Of a stretch of DNA of 64,000 nucleotides, positions 11,601 to 18,018 are shown piece by piece. Under the pieces are notes generated by a model. The model was not told the origin of the DNA. It saw nothing but the letters and a program-made list of their open reading frames with translations, and searched no databases. Positions within the stretch are counted from its first letter, which is position 1, and each line of letters starts with the position of its first letter. Source of the stretch: Flectobacillus roseus (GTDB taxonomy: Bacteria; Bacteroidota; Bacteroidia; Cytophagales; Spirosomataceae); NCBI RefSeq assembly GCF_030056665.1, contig NZ_JASHIG010000003.1; one strand, written 5' to 3'. A program made the translations under genes and the position numbers.

Positions 11601-14167
11601 TTCAGGTTGGATCAATCAATCCAACTGGTTTAGCTGACCTTGCTTTAAGCTTTACTACAGATAAGTCGATTGTATCAAAAGGTGATGAAGTAGTTTATAC
11701 ATTGAAAGTTCAAAATAATGGACCTGCCACTGCTTCAAACATTGAGTTAAGAGCGTTGTTCCCTCAAGGGCTAACATTCTTATCTGGCGATGTAGATAAA
11801 ACTGCAGATTCAATAAAAGCAACTATCGGTAATTTGGCAGTTGGAGCTTCAGCATCATTCTCTTATAGAGTGAAAGTAGATGAAGATAAAACAATCTCAA
11901 CTACTGCAACTACAACTAAGTATAGCCCAACAGATCCATTGTTGACTAATAATACAGCAACTGCAACAATCGTATCGGCAAACGATACACTCTATGCAGA
12001 TTTGGCAGTAGTCAAAACAGCAAGTGCTACAACAGTTAACAAAGACAGTTTGGTAACCTACACGATTAAGGTAACCAATGCGGGTCCTGGTAATGCTACA
12101 AATGTTGTCTTGAAAGACTTCTTAGTAAGTAATTTGTCATACATCAGTGGCGACTTTACTTCAACTGGCAAGACTGCAAGCGGTGATTCTTTAAGTGCGA
12201 CTATCGCATCAATTGCAAAAGGAGAAACCAAATCGTTAACCTACAGTGCACGTGCAGTATTGCAAGGTGTTGCACCTAACACTGTATTTGTCGCAAGCTC
12301 AAGTAAATTGGATGCAGTGAAAGGTAATGATAAGAGTACGGTTGAGGTTAATATCATCAATAAGGTGGTAAATGACTGTAAATTGGGCTTAGCATTAGCT
12401 GTAATTGATACAAACCAAGTATCAACTGGTGTTTACAAAGTGACTTATCAATTGATTGCGAAAAACTTCTGTAGTGATACGCTACGTAATGTTAGCTTGG
12501 TAGATTCGGTTGTGAAGAACTTCGCTTCTCCAGCGACATTTACAGTAAGTGCACCAGTATTGAAGAATACAGGCAACTTGGTAATCAATGAGGCATTTGG
12601 CGCTAGTGATCCAAATTTGGTAAAAGCGGCTTCTAGCTTCATGATTCCAAATAAAGTAGATACTTTGATTTACACTGTAACACTTACATTAAACGGCAAT
12701 AAAGGACCATTCTACAGTCAAGTAAATGGTTCGGGTATTGCTCCAAGTGGCACAGTAACAGCTAAGTCATCTGCTGGTACCGATGTGAGTGCAACGCCTA
12801 GCAGAACGGTAGTACGCTTCGACTTACCAAGAACATTGATTGGTGTAGCAAAAGAAGTTCTAGCTTCTGGCTTGAAACGTGAGAGCACAAACGAATGGAC
12901 AGTTCCTTATGTCATTAGAGTTGTTAACATGGGTGTAAATAGAATCACGAAGTTGTCAGTAACCGATGACTTAGATGCAGTTTATACTTCGAAAGGTGCT
13001 ACGATTGTAGGTCAACCTACTGTTTCGACAAATCGTCCAGGTGTGAAAGTAAATTCTAAATACACAGGTTCTGGTTTGAATATCGATTTAGTATTGCCAG
13101 ATTCGTCTGCGCTAGGTGTTGGCGATTCAGTATCAATCAACTTGGCAGTAAGAGTTAATACTACTGCTGCTACTGACTCAGTATTCAGTAACGTTGCCAT
13201 CGGTAAAGGTACAGGTACAGATGGTTTGACTTATGAGGATATTTCAACGGCTGGTTCTGATCCAGATCCTGACAAAGATGGTGATCCTTCAAATAACAAG
13301 GTAGCTACTTCAGTAACGTTGAGTAACCCAGTGAAACCGTTAGGTGATGCCGCAATTGGTGTAGCGTTGTCAGCTGGTAAACCAGTAATGCAAACAGATA
13401 GCACGTTCAACGTGAAGTTTAGATTGATTGCTCGTAACTACGGTAAGGATACACTAAACAATGTTGTTCTTGCTAACCATATTCAATCTAATATTGGACA
13501 GCAAGTAACGGCTTGGTCATTGGTAGGTAAACCAACGCTTGTTAGCGGAAAAGTAAAACTTGATTCATTGTTTGATGGAATCGCTGATACAACTCTTACA
13601 GTAGCAAGTAGCACATTCAAGTTTGCCAAAGGTGATAGTATCGTGATTGAGTACACATTGAATATCCGTGAACCACTTCAGGATACGATTTATACTCAAG
13701 CTAGCGCAACAGGTATAAGTATTGCAGATGCGACGAAGAAAGCATTTGACCTATCAACAGCAGGCACGAACCCAGATCCTAATGGAGATGGTAATCCTTC
13801 TGAAAATGCTAAGACTCCTGTAATATTCGATGCGTCGGTAGTAACTGATAGTCCATTTATTCCTGAAGGGTTCTCTCCAAACGGTGATGGAATTAACGAT
13901 AAGTTCGTAATACAGCCATTGAATCCTGATCAACGCATCGAATTGAAAATCTTCAACAGATGGGGAAGTTTAGTTTACGCTGCAAGTGACTATCAAAATG
14001 ACTGGGGTGGCGAAGCTAACCAAGGTGTGAAAGTAATCGGTGATGGCCAAGGCTTACCTGATGGTACTTACTACTACAGCTTCACTCGTTACGATAGAAC
14101 AACAGGTGAAATTATTTTAACTCAAGGTAAAAACACTGTAGTTAAATACTTCACAATTGTGAGATAA
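2663..14167 (+). CDS. Giant SprB-like T9SS-secreted adhesin (DUF11, SdrD-B and Ig-like repeats, type B C-terminal sorting domain)
   Basis: Predicted cell-surface adhesin of 3834 residues. In order it has: an unusual hydrophilic N-terminus (1-145); a signal-peptide-like hydrophobic segment (about 151-168, ending AVA before SPDLS); a DUF11 domain (about 170-275); two SdrD-B-type domains (about 390-500 and 510-625, each starting GSIGDYV); Ig-like domains; a 270-residue tandem duplication (about 834-1373); two DUF11 domains (about 1375-1615); ten Cys-rich Ig-like repeats (about 1622-2392); further Ig-like units; and about seven DUF11-like domains (about 2740-3720). It ends with a gliding-motility C-terminal domain (about 3731-3834) carrying FSPNGDGINDKF and IFNRWGSLVY, the signature of T9SS type B sorting signals. 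Such proteins (for example SprB of Flavobacterium johnsoniae) are exported by the T9SS and mediate adhesion or gliding. The SprF-like gene follows at once, which is the known partner arrangement. The ligand is unknown. Confidence 0.93.
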   Translation: MKKTFTFEVGASRQADHRFSSHLQPKVVNSLNASDSIPAVMPLSEDSLLVDTPSNYLSDSPNEQGPSSEFYQLNIQQMNLFTYLTRAANNLFQPRGASNMGVTLLSKSRMVKSVLDLCESWGLSTLTNRLTSNKKEQLSASSLNGFSTLRTVFASLILTVLTAWTAVASPDLSLTASVSNGNPNPGDLVTYIIKLKNSTGDKATNISVKDSLPSTLESIVYSSPASGVTYDNVNKKWVITQLLGNTEITLQVQARVKSGDLGRGIAYASFEVVAQTEPDTDSKPNNHNINEDDQAAVCFSVPTYFSIGSVFEVSVPKGLTNVVWTRRIGTNGVATAITATKSGSGAYVQNGVLYIESITDYTEFTFSATNSTCPVTGCCPVKFLPDPFGSIGDYVWSDVNANGIQDATETGLAGVKVDLYTGSNTFVKTVTTTSTGYYLFDNLTSGSYQVRVTLPAKSQISKANQGSDDAKDSDFSALGRSHLVTINTALAVTDTLRNNPNVDAGIVPLGSIGDYVFNDNNKDGIQNTGDTPVAGLKVSLLDKNGNVISTTTTDTNGKYEFIVASGQYYVLFDKPAGSTFTLTGKGTSSTDSDAGTDGKSPLITIDATKPVGDPARDNKDIDAGIIPSCNVTTGNLLAGTAGLCLPTGGSLTLTASVSTAPTVPSGYVVRYLLSKGTTNTIVQTATTPSFSINAADSYKIHTIVYNTTDLNLTTAITLGTTKLSDLQTTISGKCLALDATGVSFNVTSNPDMPNVIASASTLCVGDVATLTASGTGSSYKWYTLPTGGTAFATTASVQVTPTANTTYYVETVNANGCTSARKSISIVVNTKPTTPTVLASIANQCSPVATTTVNLASAITSTPSTSGGVFEWRTGSASTSSLVANPAAVGAGTYYLFEKSTTGCYSSPALVTVSINSCACPNPATVILAAIPSQCVGSFTQLQLSATLGGGATSGTWTSTGTGTFDNASSVSAKYTPSASDETKGSIEFTFTTNDPDGSATLCSAATSKTTFIYKARPSKPSNLSASSQICLGQPNTLTAESAGNTIKWYTTATGGTSVGTGTSLTVTPTAAGTVIYYAEASTSEGCTSERASISFTVNPSPTTPTVLASLANQCSPAVTTTVNLASAITSTPSTSGGVFEWRTGLSSTSLLVANPAVVGAGTYYLFEKSTNGCYSAPAAVTVNITPCNCPNPATVTVAAISSQCVGSFTQLQLTATLGGGATSGTWTSTGTGTFDNATSVSAKYTPSASDEAKGLIEFTFTTNDPDGSATLCSAATSKTVFTYKTRPSKPSNLSASSQICLGESNTLTAESTGNTIKWYTTATGGTSVGTGTSLKVTPTATGTVVYYAEAVTPEGCISERASINFTVTSCQTTDLAVVKTVVDVASPQTSPSYLVGQTINYAIVAKNLGGSSASTVKVKDVLPASLSFVSADPSAQYNASTGEWTIGTLAAGAQVTLNIKATILSKGSIVNDAEISSPSEDPTKLGNNKSSVTINAIELADLSLTKTVSNATPNVNDEIVYTIVVSNAGPHAATNVEIQDVLPAGISFVSSSSLTNNNGTLTGTIANLAKDAKVEFTFRAKVTSGGKITNAAQITKSDVKDPDSTPNNGTDKNEDDDDSVDIITPTVCNVAAPVLAAEKTAICSGQSVNITAVGCTGQIKWNTGETTASITVTPSVNATYTATCTVNNCTSNPSTPVSITVTTPTVPTIVASSTSICGSGSVTLTATGCTGTVKWYGGAQVLTGASVTVNPTVTTTYSATCTVATCESTKSQSVTITVGTPTPPAISPALSAICSGSPLTLSATGCAGGTIEWSNGMTGSSITVTPTVSTNYTAVCKIGTCTSIASNTASVTVSEFAKPTIVASKTAICVGESVTLTAIGCNGTIKWSDGQTGASVTVKPSVTTSYTATCTSTNATCNSGVSNTVEVKVNSGSIDAPIVVCGDQEICVGQEVVFLALGCPSGTTVKWSNGMTGTTITVKPTITTVFSAVCSLGACESVKSNEKEIVVKPTVVVTLVASADKNNVCAGSPVTLSVKGCEAGKVTWTGGLTGSTITVNPTVTTTYTALCTDVACATDAKASVTVNVATDLPTPVIVASTTSPVCAGTEVTLTATGCTADLLWSTGETTASIKVKPAITTTYTVQCKSNSCANATAKTSSPVTVTVGSGAAPVITASTNTICSGTQVTLTATGCGASDVTWSNGKTGASIIETPTATTTYSATCKGNTCVSAESNKVTVNVTPLAIPTISVVCTCPAKFMCPGSSMTLVATGCEGGTIKWSDGFTGSIHTVSPTQTTNYTVKCVTSTCESASSAVTTITVGTPTAPVITSDVLTACAGSLVNLTATGCDGAVIWSDGQIGTTVSVKPTANTTYTAICKLDKCESGNSNELTIKVGNSASKPSTKDLVNACPATTVDLTSGLLSTASNGSSFEFRTGNLSTSTLVSNPQAVSATGTYYVFEKFASGCYSAPAAINVFINTDCSTKNCTTAPAAVNAGADATICDTKSYQLKGAFSGAASFITWKSTGTGTFDNPLLPTATYTASAQDVTNGSVKLFLTSNDPDGTGPCVAAVDTMILTINGIKVKPTITVSGNLTACTTDSVGLKAIAGYQYKWYKVGSTSVVSTAQAINVKGLGSYYYILSDANGCTSVPSDTATLNPLADISAPVTKNLMISSGQTANLNSLVTSTTPTGATLVFKSAGSATSNDVATPSAVGFGTYYAFYRTAQGCFSSGSPITVSTDLVVMDLADIGVGITTDKATYAVGDTVVTTVTVVNSGPRTAKGVALSVIIPGTLTYASQTGGLIQNGNTVGVNIDTLAMNGTKTYTFKSVVTSTSEATITVSGTSSTVDPNTANNKASVTINAGIVDPNAADVAIAIVADKTAIGLNESATLTVTVSNNGPATAKGVKVTTTIPAGFELLSAEPSWIVSGNTLTASYDSLKKGETKVLTFIAKGITSGNLLFGATVASTLDPKTDNNTATTTVQVGSINPTGLADLALSFTTDKSIVSKGDEVVYTLKVQNNGPATASNIELRALFPQGLTFLSGDVDKTADSIKATIGNLAVGASASFSYRVKVDEDKTISTTATTTKYSPTDPLLTNNTATATIVSANDTLYADLAVVKTASATTVNKDSLVTYTIKVTNAGPGNATNVVLKDFLVSNLSYISGDFTSTGKTASGDSLSATIASIAKGETKSLTYSARAVLQGVAPNTVFVASSSKLDAVKGNDKSTVEVNIINKVVNDCKLGLALAVIDTNQVSTGVYKVTYQLIAKNFCSDTLRNVSLVDSVVKNFASPATFTVSAPVLKNTGNLVINEAFGASDPNLVKAASSFMIPNKVDTLIYTVTLTLNGNKGPFYSQVNGSGIAPSGTVTAKSSAGTDVSATPSRTVVRFDLPRTLIGVAKEVLASGLKRESTNEWTVPYVIRVVNMGVNRITKLSVTDDLDAVYTSKGATIVGQPTVSTNRPGVKVNSKYTGSGLNIDLVLPDSSALGVGDSVSINLAVRVNTTAATDSVFSNVAIGKGTGTDGLTYEDISTAGSDPDPDKDGDPSNNKVATSVTLSNPVKPLGDAAIGVALSAGKPVMQTDSTFNVKFRLIARNYGKDTLNNVVLANHIQSNIGQQVTAWSLVGKPTLVSGKVKLDSLFDGIADTTLTVASSTFKFAKGDSIVIEYTLNIREPLQDTIYTQASATGISIADATKKAFDLSTAGTNPDPNGDGNPSENAKTPVIFDASVVTDSPFIPEGFSPNGDGINDKFVIQPLNPDQRIELKIFNRWGSLVYAASDYQNDWGGEANQGVKVIGDGQGLPDGTYYYSFTRYDRTTGEIILTQGKNTVVKYFTIVR
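5162..6781 (+). repeat. 810-bp tandem duplication inside the adhesin gene
   Basis: The segment 5162-5971 is repeated in frame at 5972-6781, with an 810-bp (270-codon) period. Both copies begin with CCAACAGT/TTGGCAT and share long near-identical stretches. Each unit encodes two or three Ig-like modules, with motifs TSGGVFEWRTG, GTYYLFEKST and GTWTSTGTGTFDNA in the same order. The low divergence indicates recent duplication or gene conversion. Confidence 0.85.
7530..9840 (+). repeat. Ten-copy Ig-like repeat array in the adhesin
   Basis: Ten consecutive units of about 75-85 residues fit the pattern CxGxxVTLTATGC, then W(S/N)xGxTGxSITVxPTxTTTYTAxC, then a final C. This places about four cysteines in each unit. 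The repeats have diverged at the DNA level more than the 810-bp duplication just upstream. They probably form a stalk of Ig-like domains stiffened by disulfides (inference). Confidence 0.8.
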
Positions 14168-14175
14168 TACAAAAA

Positions 14176-14206
14176 CACCCTAGAGTGAGTCTCTCACTCT
14201 AGGGTG
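14176..14206 (+). other. Perfect 14-bp hairpin between the adhesin and sprF-like genes
   Basis: The arms 14176-14189 and 14193-14206 are perfectly complementary around a 3-nt loop, beginning 9 bp after the adhesin stop codon. There is no T-tract on the plus strand after the stem, so it is not a standard intrinsic terminator for the adhesin. An A-run lies on the 5' side. It may instead stabilise the mRNA 3' end, attenuate read-through into the downstream gene, or terminate antisense transcription. Confidence 0.55.
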
Positions 14207-14295
14207 CCTAAATAGTTAAAAAATCAAATCAAAGAAAACTAAGCCAAGTAGTGTTTACCCTTTTTTCTTTGGTTAATAATTTAAACCATCATCCA

Positions 14296-15297
14296 ATGAG
14301 ACGCCAAAGTTTGCTTTCGAGAGCTAAAACCGCAATCATCTTCTCACTTGCCTTGGGACTGGCAGGTGTAGAAAAAGCTCATGCTCAGCAAGAGGTTCAG
14401 TATTCTCAATATATGTTCAATATGCTTTCTGTTAACCCCGCTTATGCAGGTAGCCGTGACGTGTTGAGTATGACTGGGATTTACCGCCAACAGTGGGTAG
14501 GAATCGAAGGCGCACCTACTACACAATCGTTTACTATTGACATGCCCGTTAAAAAAGAAAAAGTTGGTATTGGTCTACAAGCATACCACGACCAAATCGG
14601 GGTGTTTAACAATACTGGTGCTTACTTATCTTATGCCTACCGTGTAAAAGTATCTCAACGCTCTACGTTGGCTATGGGTATTCAAGCTGGTGCAACCAAC
14701 TTGGTAGGTAGTTTGAGTGGCGTTCGTCGTACCCTAGATAACAACGATATAGATCCAGCTTTTAGTGGTAATACTTCAAAATGGTTACCCAATGTAGGTA
14801 CAGGTTTGTATTTGAGTAACGACCGTGGATACATTGGTGTTTCGGTTCCCAACTTAGTACAAAATGAACTTCGTACTTATACTGGTAATGAGGATACCTT
14901 GAAAAAAGCGCGTCAAGAAAGACACTATTTCTTGATGATGGGATTTGTCGTACCATTAGGTAGTTCATTGGCATTGAAGCCTTCCGTTTTGGTAAAAGCT
15001 ACTCGTGACGCTGCTGCATTTGATTTTAACCTTAATCTATGGATTCGTGATAGAGTGGCTGTTGGTGCCTCATGGAGAACCAACAATCAGAAGTTTAATT
15101 CACCTTTCGCAAATCAAAATGGTGATGCTGCTATCGGTATGCTCGAAATTCAGGCAAGTGATCAGTTTCGTATTGGCTATGCATATGACTTTATGCTAAA
15201 TAGCCTACAGAACTCGCAAAAAGGTAGCCATGAAATTATGTTGAGATATGAATTTGGCTTTAAGAAAGCTAAGATCCTTACTCCACGTTATTTCTAA
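14296..15297 (+). CDS. PorP/SprF family T9SS outer-membrane protein
   Basis: Outer-membrane beta-barrel of 333 residues in the PorP/SprF family, which F. johnsoniae SprF shows to be needed for secretion of the SprB adhesin. Family marks include QYSQYMFN followed by NPAYAGSRD and a GIYRQQW segment soon after the signal peptide. I chose the ATG at 14296 because it begins a good signal peptide (MRRQSLLSRAK, hydrophobic core, AHA/QQ cleavage). The upstream in-frame GTG at 14251 would add 15 residues in front of it. The gene lies directly downstream of the type B-CTD adhesin and is most likely its dedicated partner. The C-terminus ends in aromatic Phe, as is usual for barrel proteins. Confidence 0.92.
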   Translation: MRRQSLLSRAKTAIIFSLALGLAGVEKAHAQQEVQYSQYMFNMLSVNPAYAGSRDVLSMTGIYRQQWVGIEGAPTTQSFTIDMPVKKEKVGIGLQAYHDQIGVFNNTGAYLSYAYRVKVSQRSTLAMGIQAGATNLVGSLSGVRRTLDNNDIDPAFSGNTSKWLPNVGTGLYLSNDRGYIGVSVPNLVQNELRTYTGNEDTLKKARQERHYFLMMGFVVPLGSSLALKPSVLVKATRDAAAFDFNLNLWIRDRVAVGASWRTNNQKFNSPFANQNGDAAIGMLEIQASDQFRIGYAYDFMLNSLQNSQKGSHEIMLRYEFGFKKAKILTPRYF

Positions 15298-15504
15298 TCA
15301 AGTAATACGAAAGACTACATTAATAGTATATCTGTGGTGCACTGTGGAAGTAGCCGTCTTATTATGTGAGTAAACTAATAACTGATATACTATTAACAAA
15401 AAACTTTTTTTTACTATTACTGAAATGTCTTGAATATAAGGTCATGCCCTTCGTTGCTTTATCGATTTTGAATTCGCCTCATGATGTTATAACTATTTAG
15501 AAAA

Positions 15505-17949
15505 ATGATTAATTGTAAGAAAATAGGATTGGTAATTCTTACTGTCTTTCTCTTTGTTTCAAAAGTATCAGCTCAGACTTTGAAAGATGCAGAAGCTGAA
15601 TTTGAAAAAATGAGTTATTTGAATGCCGCCGAGATGTATGAGCATGCCCTAAAAGGCAAGGTTTCTGAAGCAGATAAACAAGCTGCGAAACTGAAACTAG
15701 CATATGCTTATCGACAAATCAAAGATTCTCAAAATGCAGAGAGAGTATATAAAGAAATAGTTGATAATCCATCTTTTTCAGGTGATTCAAAAGCATATCT
15801 TTATTATGCGCAAGCGCTTGCTACCAACGGTAAATACAAAGAATCTCAAGAGGTATATGAGAAATACGCTAAATTAGCAGCGACAGACAAGCGAAGTTCA
15901 AGCTTTCAAAAATTGTATAAAAATATTGAAACGCTCAATAAAAACCGTGCTTGTTACAAGGTTGAATACTTAAATCTAAATACTGATAAAGCAGATTTTA
16001 GTCCAACTTACTATAAAAATGGTTTTGTGTTTAACTCAGGTCGTACAGAGTCTGTTGGTTTAAAAAGAGTATATTCTTGGGATAATTCAAATTTCCTTGA
16101 TCTTTATTATTTATCTGATATTAGTAAACTTACAGCCTCTCAACCTTCTGGTGTAGGAGGATCTACTGCTAATAAGGAGCGAAAATTTAAAGCTCCAGCC
16201 GTTGTTGGTGATGACGAGTATACTCCATCTACACCAAACGATTCTAGAACAATTGGGTCTTACGGTAGTACAGGTATGTATAAAGGATATGCTACCTATA
16301 ACGAAACCCCTGTTACACAAAGTGAGGTTTTTTCAAAAACACTTAATACTAAGTATCATGAAGGGCCTGTAACCTTTTCTAGTGACGGTCGTAAAATTGT
16401 TTTTACCAGAAATAACTACAATTCAGGAAGTTTCAAAACTAGCGCTGACCGTGTAAATAAATTGAAACTTTACACTGCTGAAGATAAAAAAGGTGATGGG
16501 CAATGGTCGACAGTGAAGGAAGTTCCCTTTAATAATAATGAGTACTCGACAGGTCATCCTTCTTTGACAAAAGACGATAAGTTAATGTATTTTGTTTCAG
16601 ATATGCCAGGTGGTTTTGGAGGAACAGACGTATATGTAGTTGAATACAACAATGGAAATTTTGGAACGCCTGTCAATCTTGGTCCTGAGATAAATACAGA
16701 AGGCAATGAAATGTTTCCTTTTGTAGATGAAAAAGGTAATCTTTATTTTGCTTCAGATGGTCACGCTGGACTTGGAGGATTAGATATTTTCTTCGTTGAA
16801 TTACAAGATGGAAAAGCAAAAGGTAAAATTAAAAACCTTGGCGCACCAATCAATACAAGCCAAGATGATTTTGGACTTATAACCGATGGCGAACGCAGAC
16901 AAGGATATCTAAGCTCAAACCGCAAACGTGGTGGTGCTGATGATGATATTTACAGATTTACACGCGAATGTGACGAAAAACCTGAGTGTCGCGAATTGCA
17001 GGTGATTGTATTTGATGCTGAATCAAAATTGCCACTAGATAATGCCGATGTCGAAGTGTCGACAGAGGGTAAGACAGAAATGAAAAAGACCGACTCTAAT
17101 GGTACTTTCAAAATCTGTTTGGATGAAGATAAGTCATATTTGTTAAAGGCTTCTCGTGAAGGGTATCTTCCAAATACCGTTGGATATTCGGCAAAAGATG
17201 CTAAAATCGAACAGTCGACACTGGATATTCCTTTGCAACCAGTGAAAGAAGTGGAAGGAGATTCTCTTTCTGCAAGAATTAATCCATCAGGAAATCCAAA
17301 CCCAGCATTACCTTGTAAAGTAACAACCTTAAGAGGTCGAGTTACTTCTAACAAAGATAAACAACCAATTGCAGGCGTTCTTGTGACTTTAAGAAACGAA
17401 TGCGATGGAACAATTCAACAAGTAGTGACTGGCGCAGATGGTCGTTATCAATTTGATATTTGCCAAGGTTGTGATTATAATTTGGAAGCAGCAAAAGAAA
17501 ACTTTGGCTCGAAAAGCAACAAAATCAAGAAAGTTGGCGACAATCCTCCGAAATACATCAACTCTAACTTGAGTATGTTTGAAGAAGGAGATGTAATTAC
17601 CATTGATAATATCTACTACGATTACGGTAGATACAATATTCGCCCTGATGCTGCTAGAGAATTAGAGAAATTGGTATCGTTAATGAAGCGTTATCCTAAA
17701 ATGAGAATCGATTTACGTTCTCATACAGACTCTCGCTCATCAACTGAATTTAACCAAAAACTCTCTGAAAATCGTTCGAAATCAGTGGTTAGCTATTTGC
17801 GCAAACGTGGTATCGCCTCAACCAGATTAGAGTCTTCAGGATTTGGAGAAACACAATTGCTTAATGAATGTGCTGATGGTGTTGAATGTACTGAAGAACA
17901 ACATCAAACCAACCGTAGAACAGAATTTAAAGTAATTCAGATGCAATAA
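15505..17949 (+). CDS. OmpA-family lipoprotein-like/periplasmic protein with TPR and beta-propeller (PorE-like)
   Basis: Secreted protein of 814 residues with a signal peptide (MINCKKIGLVILTVFLFVSKVSAQ). Next come TPR-like helices (about 25-150) and WD40-like PD40 beta-propeller repeats (about 165-490, with motifs such as GPVTFSSDGRKIVF, YFVSDMPGGFGGTDVYV and LYFASDGHAGLGGLDIF). Two carboxypeptidase-regulatory-like folds follow (about 500-590 and 610-690), then a C-terminal OmpA peptidoglycan-binding domain (about 700-812, IYYDYGRYNIRPDA and LRSHTDSRSS). The same order is known for PorE of Porphyromonas gingivalis, a T9SS component that links the machine to peptidoglycan. Position after adhesin and SprF-like genes fits a structural or anchoring role in secretion. 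Whether it is the core PorE or an adhesin-specific paralogue cannot be decided here. Confidence 0.88.
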   Translation: MINCKKIGLVILTVFLFVSKVSAQTLKDAEAEFEKMSYLNAAEMYEHALKGKVSEADKQAAKLKLAYAYRQIKDSQNAERVYKEIVDNPSFSGDSKAYLYYAQALATNGKYKESQEVYEKYAKLAATDKRSSSFQKLYKNIETLNKNRACYKVEYLNLNTDKADFSPTYYKNGFVFNSGRTESVGLKRVYSWDNSNFLDLYYLSDISKLTASQPSGVGGSTANKERKFKAPAVVGDDEYTPSTPNDSRTIGSYGSTGMYKGYATYNETPVTQSEVFSKTLNTKYHEGPVTFSSDGRKIVFTRNNYNSGSFKTSADRVNKLKLYTAEDKKGDGQWSTVKEVPFNNNEYSTGHPSLTKDDKLMYFVSDMPGGFGGTDVYVVEYNNGNFGTPVNLGPEINTEGNEMFPFVDEKGNLYFASDGHAGLGGLDIFFVELQDGKAKGKIKNLGAPINTSQDDFGLITDGERRQGYLSSNRKRGGADDDIYRFTRECDEKPECRELQVIVFDAESKLPLDNADVEVSTEGKTEMKKTDSNGTFKICLDEDKSYLLKASREGYLPNTVGYSAKDAKIEQSTLDIPLQPVKEVEGDSLSARINPSGNPNPALPCKVTTLRGRVTSNKDKQPIAGVLVTLRNECDGTIQQVVTGADGRYQFDICQGCDYNLEAAKENFGSKSNKIKKVGDNPPKYINSNLSMFEEGDVITIDNIYYDYGRYNIRPDAARELEKLVSLMKRYPKMRIDLRSHTDSRSSTEFNQKLSENRSKSVVSYLRKRGIASTRLESSGFGETQLLNECADGVECTEEQHQTNRRTEFKVIQMQ

Positions 17950-17971
17950 ATTTGAGTGAAATTGATATTTG

Positions 17972-18013
17972 AGTCCGTGTATCAGGTAACTTTACCTTAC
18001 ACGGACTTTTTTT
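17972..18013 (+). terminator. Rho-independent terminator after the OmpA gene
   Basis: A perfect 10-bp stem (17972-17981 with 17998-18007) contains a further inner stem (GGTA/TACC) and is followed by a run of seven T. It ends transcription of the adhesin-sprF-ompA unit. It also lies inside the longest in-frame extension of the next ORF, which argues that the true start of that gene is the ATG at 18019. Confidence 0.8.
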
Positions 18014-18018
18014 GTGGC

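Noticed and set aside
2938..13200. About ten minus-strand ORFs of 60-117 codons inside the adhesin gene
   Set aside because: They are mirror frames of Thr/Val/Ala-rich repeats on the plus strand; the low-complexity composition and repeated similarity to each other are explained by the repeats.
17956..18018. Longer start for the LytS-type kinase
   Set aside because: The extension runs through a strong terminator and would put 21 residues before a good signal peptide.
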